Shown here piece after piece: positions 54,663 to 62,079 of a DNA stretch of 64,000 bases. Each line of letters opens with the position of its first letter. Within the stretch, counting starts at the first letter, position 1. The notes under the pieces were generated by a model. The model was given only the letters and a program-made list of their open reading frames with translations, did not search any database and was not told the DNA's origin. Location of the stretch: assembly GCF_910586915.1 (NCBI RefSeq), contig NZ_CAJULN010000001.1, positions 256,376-320,375 of the forward strand, written 5' to 3'. The position numbers were made by a program, and so were the translations under genes. This DNA is from an uncultured Bacteroides sp. Lineage in GTDB: Bacteria > Bacteroidota > Bacteroidia > Bacteroidales > Bacteroidaceae.

Positions 54663-55871
54663 ATGCGAAGTACATTTAAGGTGCTGTTCTACGTGAACGG
54701 AAGCAAAGAGAAAAACGGTATTGTTCCTATTATGGGACGAGTGACAATCAACGGTTCTGTGGCTCAATTCAGTTGCAAGCAGAGCATCCACAAAGACCTA
54801 TGGGATGCGAAAGGCAACCGAGCCAAAGGCAAGAGCAAAGAATCGAGAGACATCAATTTGGCTTTGGATAATATCAAGGCTCAAATCATCAAGCACTACC
54901 AACGAATTTCGGATAGAGAAGCATTTGTAACTGCCGAAATGGTACGCAACGCCTATCAAGGCTTCGGAACGGAGTATGAAACATTGCTCCGAGCATTTGA
55001 CAAGGAGAACGAAGCCTTTGCCAAACGAGTTGGCAAGGATCGTTCTTTGAGTACATATCAAAAGTACCTCACCGTAAGGAAATATCTTGCCGAGTTTATC
55101 AAAGTACACTACAAACGTACCGATATTGCGATGAATGAACTAACAGAGGATTTTATCCGTGATTATTGCTTGTATCTGAGAAATGATGTTGGATTAGCTC
55201 GGTCATCAGTGTGGATATACTCCATACCATTGAAGCACATTGTAACCACTGCTCACTATAATGGCAAGATTGCACGCAACCCATTTGCCCAATATAAGGT
55301 TGACCCCGACCATAAGGAGAGAGGTTTTCTAACCGAAGATGAGTTGCAAGCCTTTACAACTATTGAATTGAACAATCCCGACTTGGAGTTGGCAAGGGAC
55401 TTATTCGTATTCGGTTGTTGGACGGGAATATCATTCATTGACATTAAGAATTTGACAACGGAGAATATCACAATGTTGGGTGGTTCTCCTTGGATTGTAT
55501 CAAAGCGACAAAAGACAGGCGTACCGTTCCAAATCAAGTTGATGGATATACCTATGCAGATTATCAAGCGATATGAGCCATACAGAATAAGCAACAATCT
55601 ATTTAATATCGGTAGCCACGACACTATAAACAAACGCATAAAAGAAGTGGCTAAATTATGCGGTATCGAGAAGCGAACTTCGTTCCATCTGAGTAGGCAC
55701 ACATTCGCAGTGTTAGCCTTGAACTATGGAATGCCAATAGAGAGTGTAAGCAAGATTCTCGGACATACGAATATTACCACAACACAGATTTACGCCAAAG
55801 TAACCAATACCAAGCTTGAACACGATATATCAATGTTTGAGGATAGAGTAAGCGGAAGATTTGCCATTTAA
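54663..55871 (+). CDS. Tyrosine recombinase/integrase (IntDOT-like, Bacteroidetes type)
   Basis: 402 residues. N-terminal arm-binding domain (about 1-90, with the Bacteroidetes FYVNGSKEKNGIVPIMGRVT start), SAM-like core-binding domain (about 110-205), catalytic domain (about 215-395). Catalytic residues visible: Lys in VSKRQKTG, His-x-x-Arg in HLSRHTFA, His in LGHTNITTTQ and the Tyr nucleophile in IYAKVTN. The first conserved Arg is replaced: CWTGISFIDI has Ser where most integrases have Arg, as in IntDOT of CTnDOT. It sits at the left end of the island and transcribes inward. Confidence 0.95.
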   Translation: MRSTFKVLFYVNGSKEKNGIVPIMGRVTINGSVAQFSCKQSIHKDLWDAKGNRAKGKSKESRDINLALDNIKAQIIKHYQRISDREAFVTAEMVRNAYQGFGTEYETLLRAFDKENEAFAKRVGKDRSLSTYQKYLTVRKYLAEFIKVHYKRTDIAMNELTEDFIRDYCLYLRNDVGLARSSVWIYSIPLKHIVTTAHYNGKIARNPFAQYKVDPDHKERGFLTEDELQAFTTIELNNPDLELARDLFVFGCWTGISFIDIKNLTTENITMLGGSPWIVSKRQKTGVPFQIKLMDIPMQIIKRYEPYRISNNLFNIGSHDTINKRIKEVAKLCGIEKRTSFHLSRHTFAVLALNYGMPIESVSKILGHTNITTTQIYAKVTNTKLEHDISMFEDRVSGRFAI

Positions 55872-55883
55872 TTATGTATAGGT

Positions 55884-56279
55884 ATGAAACGAGCTATTGT
55901 AACAATTAGCGAAAACGGTAGAGTGAGTATCCCAAGCGGTAATGTTTGGATGTCCGAAATGGAATTGGTGGAGTTGTTCGGGGTGATAGCCCCGACACTC
56001 CAATCCGCCATCAGAGCGATATACAAAAATGGAACGCTTAACTTGTCAACAACTCAACGATGCGATTTGGCTATTCCTAAAAGTTGGGCTACATTCTACA
56101 ATCTTGAAGTAGTTATTTCCCTCGCGTTTAGGTTGAACACCTATGAAGCGAGTAGAATAAGAGAAAAGGTATTGGAAGGTTTGTATATGAGAAATAAGAG
56201 TGAAATTAATCTGTTTATAACATTAAAAAGTGAGAGGAATGACAAATATTACCAAGCAGAACAAAATAATCTGCAATGA
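55884..56279 (+). CDS. Small element-associated conserved hypothetical protein
   Basis: 131 residues, 12 nt after the integrase. It begins MKRAIVTISENGRVSIPSGN and continues WMSEMELVELFGVIAPTLQS, a pattern I recognise from small proteins that accompany Bacteroides mobile elements and have weak similarity to RhuM/KilA-N-like DNA-binding regions. The C-terminal part (NLEVVISLAFRLNTYEASRI) fits that. The last about 25 residues (INLFITLKSERNDKYYQAEQ) are unusually charged and polar. No catalytic motif. Probably a regulator for excision or a remnant of one; function not assigned. Confidence 0.6.
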   Translation: MKRAIVTISENGRVSIPSGNVWMSEMELVELFGVIAPTLQSAIRAIYKNGTLNLSTTQRCDLAIPKSWATFYNLEVVISLAFRLNTYEASRIREKVLEGLYMRNKSEINLFITLKSERNDKYYQAEQNNLQ

Positions 56280-56280
56280 A

Positions 56281-56313
56281 CTTGCGATAATCATCAGAAA
56301 TTGATTATATTTG
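56281..56313 (+). promoter_or_regulatory. Promoter of the abiE pair
   Basis: CTTG (56281-56284), a 21-nt spacer, then TATATTTG (56306-56313), a full match to TAnnTTTG. The start codon lies 19 nt further on, leaving a very short leader that contains the inverted repeat at 56312-56326. Confidence 0.6.
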
Positions 56314-56326
56314 CAATCGTATTGCA
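56312..56326 (+). promoter_or_regulatory. Perfect inverted repeat over the abiE transcription start, candidate AbiEi operator
   Basis: TGCAAT-CGT-ATTGCA: 6-bp arms (56312-56317 and 56321-56326) with a 3-nt spacer. It overlaps the last bases of the -7 element and the expected start of transcription. AbiEi antitoxins are known to repress their own operon by binding inverted repeats in the promoter, so the position fits. Confidence 0.5.
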
Positions 56327-56332
56327 GAATAT

Positions 56333-57145
56333 ATGAAACAGCAAGATTATAGTATATCAGATTGGATTGATGAAAAGGTAATGAGAGGTTATTACACTTT
56401 CACTATTGAGGATGTTAAAAAGAACTTTCCTCAATTTGGTGATGCCTATGTAAGAACCTCTTTATATCGCCTAACTATAAAGAAGAAAATTATTTCTCCT
56501 TGGAAGGGGTTTTATGTTATCATGCCAATTGAATTTGCCCTAAAAGCAATTATACCACCTGTATTTTACATTGACGCATTAATGTCATTCTTGAACAAGA
56601 AGTATTATGTCAGTTTGCTTAATGCTGCATCTTTCTATGGAGCATCACATCAAAGGGCGCAAACCTTTTCTGTTATGACTGAGGCTCCTAAATTGAGAAA
56701 TACAGTCAAAACAGGTACATCTATTCTTTTCTTCTCTAAGAAAAATATTCCTGAGAAGTATATAAGAAGCCATAAGGCTCAATCTGGTTATGTGAAAGTG
56801 GCATCTCCAGAATTGACAGCCATAGATTTAATAGAAAATGAAAAACACATCGGAGGTTTAAATAGGGTTTGTACTGTCCTAAACGAATTAGTCGATAGTA
56901 TTGATTTTGACAAATTAAATAAAGATTTCTTCGACCTTGCACCGACCCCTATTTATCAAAGATTAGGATATATATTAGAATCCGTTCTAGAAAGAGAAGA
57001 TCTTGCAGATATATTTAAATCCAAGTTCCCTCTTTCCTTAACAACGAGAAATGTTCCATTCAAAATTGGTAAATCAACAGAAGATTGTGAGATTGACAAG
57101 AAATGGAAAATAATTATTAACCAAGAAATAGAAATAGACGAATGA
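56333..57145 (+). CDS. abiEi: Type IV toxin-antitoxin AbiEi-family antitoxin
   Basis: 270 residues. An N-terminal winged-helix-like region (about 5-60, TFTIEDVKKNFPQFGDAYVR) and the AbiEi core (about 60-190: KKIISPWKGFYVIMPIE, YYVSLLNAASFYGASHQRAQ, SPELTAIDLIENEKHIGG). AbiEi represses its operon and counters the AbiEii toxin without direct protein contact. It overlaps the next gene by 4 nt (ATGA), as is usual for the pair. AT-rich codons mark it as part of the island. Confidence 0.88.
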   Translation: MKQQDYSISDWIDEKVMRGYYTFTIEDVKKNFPQFGDAYVRTSLYRLTIKKKIISPWKGFYVIMPIEFALKAIIPPVFYIDALMSFLNKKYYVSLLNAASFYGASHQRAQTFSVMTEAPKLRNTVKTGTSILFFSKKNIPEKYIRSHKAQSGYVKVASPELTAIDLIENEKHIGGLNRVCTVLNELVDSIDFDKLNKDFFDLAPTPIYQRLGYILESVLEREDLADIFKSKFPLSLTTRNVPFKIGKSTEDCEIDKKWKIIINQEIEIDE

Positions 57146-57936
57146 TACCCGAATTTGCGATTAGAGAATGGAATGAAATTGTTCCCTGGACAGAATCAGA
57201 ACAGGTAGAACAAGATTTGCTTATATGTAGAGCCTTAACTGAAATTTATAAAGATGAGTACTTGGCTTCTCATCTTGCATTTCGTGGTGGTACAGCTCTG
57301 CACAAGCTATATCTTTCGCCACAACCTCGTTATAGTGAGGATATTGACTTGGTTCAGATTAAAGCGGAACCTATTAAAGAAACATATGATCATATTAGAG
57401 AAGCATTATCTTTTCTTGGAGAACCAAAGGTGAAGCAGAAGAAAAACAATAACACTTTGATATTTAGGATGGAATCTGAAATACCTCCCGTTGTACCTAT
57501 TCATTTGAAAGTGGAAATAAATTGCAAAGAGCATTTTAATGTATTACCTATGCAGGAAGTTCCATTTTCTGTTTCAAATAAATGGTATCAAGGAGAATGT
57601 AATGTTCTTACTTACCAACTAGACGAACTTGTAGGTACAAAACTTAGAGCACTATATCAGAGACGAAAAGGAAGAGACTTGTATGATTTATATAAAGCTT
57701 TGACAACCAAAGATCTTAATATTGATAATGTGCTGAAATGCTATCATCAATATATGGATTTCGTGGTTGATCATATTCCTACATATAAGGAGTTTATTAT
57801 TAACATGGAAGACAAGATGCAAGATGAAGAGTTTTTGGGAGATACTCAACAATTGCTTCGTCCTGATGAAAACTTTAATCCTCAAGAGGGGTATGAGGTT
57901 GTTCGCTCTGTGTTAATAGATAGGCTGCAAAAATAA
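57142..57936 (+). CDS. abiEii: Type IV toxin-antitoxin AbiEii-family nucleotidyltransferase toxin
   Basis: 264 residues. The nucleotidyltransferase motifs of AbiEii are intact: FRGGTALHKLYL (GG-T/S motif), YSEDIDLV (the Asp-x-Asp metal ligands), then a later Lys/Arg block TKLRALYQRRKGRDLYDLYK. AbiEii toxins bind GTP and are thought to transfer nucleotides to an RNA target, stopping growth; AbiE systems give abortive phage resistance. Translationally coupled to abiEi. A 100-nt gap with no clear promoter separates it from the next operon. Confidence 0.9.
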   Translation: MIPEFAIREWNEIVPWTESEQVEQDLLICRALTEIYKDEYLASHLAFRGGTALHKLYLSPQPRYSEDIDLVQIKAEPIKETYDHIREALSFLGEPKVKQKKNNNTLIFRMESEIPPVVPIHLKVEINCKEHFNVLPMQEVPFSVSNKWYQGECNVLTYQLDELVGTKLRALYQRRKGRDLYDLYKALTTKDLNIDNVLKCYHQYMDFVVDHIPTYKEFIINMEDKMQDEEFLGDTQQLLRPDENFNPQEGYEVVRSVLIDRLQK

Positions 57937-58036
57937 AATAATATTAATATGTAACATTCTAGATCGGATAACACGAAGATAATACAAATAATAAACAAGA
58001 TGTGTGGTTTAGAGTTGAAAAATAAACAACAAAGAT

Positions 58037-60331
58037 ATGACTGAATCTGAAGTAAAAGAAAAGTTATCACATCTTCTAAGTCAAGAATACTTAGACTATA
58101 GTGCAATTCTATCTTTATCTAGTGAACTCATTAAGTTCGATAAAGATAATGTTCGCTTTTCTGTTGATGCAGGTGTAATTGATAGATTGGGAAGTGAACT
58201 TGTTGCCAAACAAGAAACAGCAGTTTCTGAATTAATTAAAAATGCATATGATGCTGATGCAACATATGTAAAATTGGAATTTAAGGATTCAAATGATTTA
58301 GGTGGAACATTAACGATATCAGACAATGGCATTGGTATGTCAAGGGATGAATTGATTAATGGCTTTATGCGTATATCTTCTACAACTAAAATTCACCATA
58401 AATTTTCACCAGTTTTTAATAGAAGTAGAGCTGGACAAAAAGGTATTGGACGTTTTGCTGTTCAAAGATTAGGAAAGAAGTTATGTATTAGAACACAATC
58501 TAAAGATAATCTGTCAATTGCATATGAATTGGAAATTGACTGGGATAGTTATATTAATGATGTAGATTTATTTTCTATAACTAATAAGATAAAAGAAATA
58601 GCACCAATGCCCCAGCCTGGAACAATTCTTATTATTGATAATTTAACCGACAAATGGAGCAAGGCCTCTATTAAAAGAATTTACAAGTATATATCAGAAA
58701 TAATACAACCATTTTCTCTTTCAGAAGAATTGTCTAAGAAAGAGGAATTTAAAGTGTCTATATCAAAAATAGACAATGATATCTCTGAAGAAATACAAGA
58801 GAAACAACTAAATGTTTATGATTACGCAACCGCTATATTTGATGGGGAAATAGATGAAACTGGTATTGGTAAAATTCACATCTCAAGTGATAAACTTGAC
58901 ATAGATGAAGAATTCTGTATTGGTAATGATTCTAATAATATCAATATTCCTTTTGACAAACTTAGAGGAGTTAAATTTAGAGTGTATTATTTTATATACA
59001 AAACAAATTTAATTCCCAAGATGCATGAGACAGCTATTCAAAAATTAGCGTCTCAAGCTGGTGGTATTAAATTGTATCGTAATGGATTTAGGGTCTTGCC
59101 TTATGCAGAACCTGGAAACGATTGGTTGAAATTAGATGCATCTACACGCCGAAGAACTCTTTTGCCCGTGCATGCCAATATTAATTTCTTTGGATTCGTT
59201 GAAATAACAGATGAAAATAATTTATTTCAAGAGACTTCCAGTAGAGAAGGAATTATAGAGAATGAAGCATTTGTTCAATTACAGAACTTCATCTATAGAT
59301 CGATATTAACAGCTGTTGTACGTATTGCAGAGATACGAAATATTAAAATCGTATCCAACCAAAAAAAATATGACAAAACTCATTATGAAAAAATTGAAAT
59401 AACGATTAACAATATTGCTACAACTATAGAAGAACTAGACAAATTATGGGATGATGAAATAATTGGAGCTGTTAATACGAAAAAAGCTAAAAAGAAATTT
59501 AGTGAAGCAAAGGCTGAATTTTTGAGGTTAAAGAAATTACAGAAAGAAGAAAGGGAAAGAACCTTTCAAGAAAAATCCATGTTAAGGGTGCTTAGTAGTA
59601 TTGGCTTAACAATTGGGCAATTTATACACGAGATTAAATACTATTTAGTAAATATAAAATCAGATATAAACTTTTTATCAGAGGAACTCAAAGGCAACAA
59701 TATTGTACAGGAACGTTTGCTTACATTAGAACGAAATTTTTCAGAATTTCATACATACACATCATATTTTAATAATATAATGTCAAATAATGTAGTAAGA
59801 GAATTAACCCCTATTGAAATTCGAACAGTTGTTGATGAATTTATATCGTCAATTAGTGCAGATTGTCAAAAAAGTAATATAACCTTTTTGACTCCTCAAT
59901 ATAATGGCGTGCTATTATTTACTAGACCAATGCATTCTTCAGAATGGTCTTCAATATTATTTAATTTCTATACTAATTCTAAGAAAGCAATTTATAGGAA
60001 AGGGGAAAAAGGAATAATAGGTATTGAATGTGGAGTTTCTGAAAAAATGATATATCTAGAATTTTCAGATAATGGCATTGGAATTCCTGAAGAATATGAA
60101 GAACGAATTTTTGACGAGTTCTTTACTACCACTTCAGCGATGAATTATGAAGATATTGATTCTGTAAATGCAGTTCTAGGCACCGGACTAGGGTTAAAAA
60201 TTGTAAAAGATATTGTTGAAAGTTATAAAGGGAGGATATTTGTAACTTCTCCAAAAAATCAATTCAATACATGTATAAGAGTTGAAATACCTATGTTGGA
60301 CGATAAAGATTTTGAAAAATATGGCTTATAA
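58037..60331 (+). CDS. Dual GHKL ATPase: Hsp90/MORC-like N-terminus and histidine-kinase-like C-terminus
   Basis: 764 residues, no transmembrane segment. The first Bergerat-fold ATPase (about 45-210) has ETAVSELIKNAYDADA (Glu65, Asn69), SDNGIGM (96-101) and the lid GQKGIGRFA (133-141), as in Hsp90, MutL and MORC-type proteins. A transducer-like region follows (about 260-460), then a charged coiled coil (about 475-525). Next comes an H-box-like TIGQFIHEIKYYL with candidate phospho-acceptor His531. The C-terminal kinase-type ATPase has FNFYTNSKKA (about 645), SDNGIGIPEE (about 677) and GTGLGLKIV (about 714). It overlaps the receiver gene by 11 nt, so it is presumably its kinase partner. First gene of the four-gene operon. 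Confidence 0.85.
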   Translation: MTESEVKEKLSHLLSQEYLDYSAILSLSSELIKFDKDNVRFSVDAGVIDRLGSELVAKQETAVSELIKNAYDADATYVKLEFKDSNDLGGTLTISDNGIGMSRDELINGFMRISSTTKIHHKFSPVFNRSRAGQKGIGRFAVQRLGKKLCIRTQSKDNLSIAYELEIDWDSYINDVDLFSITNKIKEIAPMPQPGTILIIDNLTDKWSKASIKRIYKYISEIIQPFSLSEELSKKEEFKVSISKIDNDISEEIQEKQLNVYDYATAIFDGEIDETGIGKIHISSDKLDIDEEFCIGNDSNNINIPFDKLRGVKFRVYYFIYKTNLIPKMHETAIQKLASQAGGIKLYRNGFRVLPYAEPGNDWLKLDASTRRRTLLPVHANINFFGFVEITDENNLFQETSSREGIIENEAFVQLQNFIYRSILTAVVRIAEIRNIKIVSNQKKYDKTHYEKIEITINNIATTIEELDKLWDDEIIGAVNTKKAKKKFSEAKAEFLRLKKLQKEERERTFQEKSMLRVLSSIGLTIGQFIHEIKYYLVNIKSDINFLSEELKGNNIVQERLLTLERNFSEFHTYTSYFNNIMSNNVVRELTPIEIRTVVDEFISSISADCQKSNITFLTPQYNGVLLFTRPMHSSEWSSILFNFYTNSKKAIYRKGEKGIIGIECGVSEKMIYLEFSDNGIGIPEEYEERIFDEFFTTTSAMNYEDIDSVNAVLGTGLGLKIVKDIVESYKGRIFVTSPKNQFNTCIRVEIPMLDDKDFEKYGL

Positions 60332-61400
60332 AATTTTATACTTAGAAGATTTAAATCCAGAAACTAAGGTCGCAGAACTTAGGAGTTATGGTTATGATGT
60401 AGATGCATATAAACCATCTTCTTTAGAAGAAACATTGTCTAAAATATCAATTGGTGAATATGATGCATTAATATTTGACTACAAGTTAACAGCAAACAGA
60501 GAAAAGAATGCTAATAAATTATATAATGCCCCTACAGTCGCTCAAACATTAAGAAGTACTGGCTTTAATGTACCAATAATTTTAGTGTCATCACAGAAAG
60601 TTATTACAGAATCATTTAATGCAGACTATACTAGTCAAGATTTATTTGATTTTTGTGTTTCAAAAGAAAACTTTTCTAAAGAAATTGAAAAATATTGCAA
60701 AAGGATTGACTCATTTATTAAGGCATATAAAGAGATTGAAGAACAAGCATTTAATATAACAAAAATCTTAAAGATTTCTAATGTACAATGGAAAGAATTA
60801 GATTATAGATTTAAAGAGCAAATAAATATGGCACATACAAAAACAAATGTATATGCTATATGTAGATTTATTCATTATGAATTATTACGTTCTATCGGTC
60901 CTTTAATTGGAGAAGATGTTTTGTCCGCAAGATTAGGCATATCTAAAAAATCCAAGGATTGGGATAAAGTTCTTGACTATTTGAAGCAATATCAATATAA
61001 CGGGATTTTATCAGATGTCTATAGAAGATGGTGGTGGTTTGGTATTGAACAAATATTGAAAACAATATCTTCTGATTCATTACGTTTATTATCGGCAAAT
61101 GACCGAGTTAAGATAATAAAAGACAAATTAAACATAACAGATTTAATTCCTATACAAATAGCCGAATATGCACAGAGTGATATGTTTTGGAGTATATGTA
61201 AGATTACGCATATTGCTATAGATCCTAATATTGATGGCTTTGATGCCCGTGCGCAACGAAATTTCCCTTGGCAAGAAAAAGAATTTGTGAGTGCATATGG
61301 AGTACTTAATGTTGCACCATTATGGCTAAAGAAATTAGATGCAAGTGATAGGCAAGCAATAAGAAAAATAGCTAAAAATATTGCAAAAGATGAAGAATGA
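60321..61400 (+). CDS. Receiver-domain protein with large unrecognised C-terminal region
   Basis: 359 residues from ATG 60321; a longer frame from 60282 lies inside the upstream gene and I reject it. The CheY-like receiver (about 1-120) has the acidic pair in YLEDL (Glu9, Asp10), the phospho-acceptor Asp53 in IFDYKL, Ser90/Ser91 in ILVSSQ and Lys115 in CVSKEN, so all receiver positions are filled. The C-terminal about 230 residues (helical; VYRRWWWFGIEQILKTISSD) contain no HTH or enzyme motif that I know. It overlaps the kinase-like gene by 11 nt and the next gene by 11 nt. Probably the output partner of the dual ATPase. Confidence 0.8.
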   Translation: MAYKILYLEDLNPETKVAELRSYGYDVDAYKPSSLEETLSKISIGEYDALIFDYKLTANREKNANKLYNAPTVAQTLRSTGFNVPIILVSSQKVITESFNADYTSQDLFDFCVSKENFSKEIEKYCKRIDSFIKAYKEIEEQAFNITKILKISNVQWKELDYRFKEQINMAHTKTNVYAICRFIHYELLRSIGPLIGEDVLSARLGISKKSKDWDKVLDYLKQYQYNGILSDVYRRWWWFGIEQILKTISSDSLRLLSANDRVKIIKDKLNITDLIPIQIAEYAQSDMFWSICKITHIAIDPNIDGFDARAQRNFPWQEKEFVSAYGVLNVAPLWLKKLDASDRQAIRKIAKNIAKDEE

Positions 61401-62079
61401 GATAAAGAATGACCTAGAAGAACTTGTTAGTCTTATAGAATCTGAAGAAGATTTTGCAAAATTAATTGACACTACACCAATTCAAAACGCAATTAATAGT
61501 TTAGCGTCATCAAAAAATTGTTTTTATGACATCCAAAATTTGTCATTTGATATTAATAAAAAAATAAAGAAAATTCATCCAGATGTTGATAAAGTAACAT
61601 TAATCATAAACAATAAGGTACACTACCAAGACAATGGGGGTATTATATATATTGGAGATTATAATTTGGATATAGTAATATATGGATATAAGAACCGTGA
61701 TAAATACCAATATTGTTGGCATTTAGATAGGCATATAACAAAGGGGAATGATCGCTATTCTCATCCGGTATTCCATTTCCAAGCTGGGGGTAAACTTGCA
61801 GATATAAGTCTGAATAGTCCAGATACATTATATATAGGAATGCCGAGAGTCCCTCATCCTCCAATGGACATATTTCTTGTGATAAACTTTATTTTAGCTA
61901 ACTTCTATGACAAAAAAGTATATAAGTTTGTGAATTCATTATTGGCTAATGAAAGATATTGTCAACTAATAAAAAAGGCACAATCACGTATTGTAGATCC
62001 GTATTTAAAGGGAATCTTTGATCCTAAGGCTCATAATGATTATAATATAAATACCATATATCCTACATACATTCAGTGA
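61390..62079 (+). CDS. Unrecognised 229-residue protein with His-rich motif
   Basis: Start at ATG 61390, inside the end of the receiver gene (11-nt overlap); an upstream TTG at 61381 is less likely. An acidic helical N-terminus (about 1-45), then a beta-rich core with VTLIINNKVHYQDNGGIIYI and WHLDRHI, then YSHPVFHFQAGG and MPRVPHPPMDIFLVINFIL. The His-x-x-x-His, Gly-Gly and Pro-Arg-x-Pro-His-Pro-Pro residues look conserved enough to form an active or metal site, but I do not recognise the family. The gene's place between a receiver protein and a methyltransferase suggests an effector or adaptor; that is inference. Confidence 0.7.
   Translation: MKNEIKNDLEELVSLIESEEDFAKLIDTTPIQNAINSLASSKNCFYDIQNLSFDINKKIKKIHPDVDKVTLIINNKVHYQDNGGIIYIGDYNLDIVIYGYKNRDKYQYCWHLDRHITKGNDRYSHPVFHFQAGGKLADISLNSPDTLYIGMPRVPHPPMDIFLVINFILANFYDKKVYKFVNSLLANERYCQLIKKAQSRIVDPYLKGIFDPKAHNDYNINTIYPTYIQ

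Noticed and set aside
60282..60320. Upstream start of the receiver protein
   Set aside because: The extra 13 residues come from the other frame of the kinase gene and do not fit the receiver fold, which begins right at MAYKILYLED.
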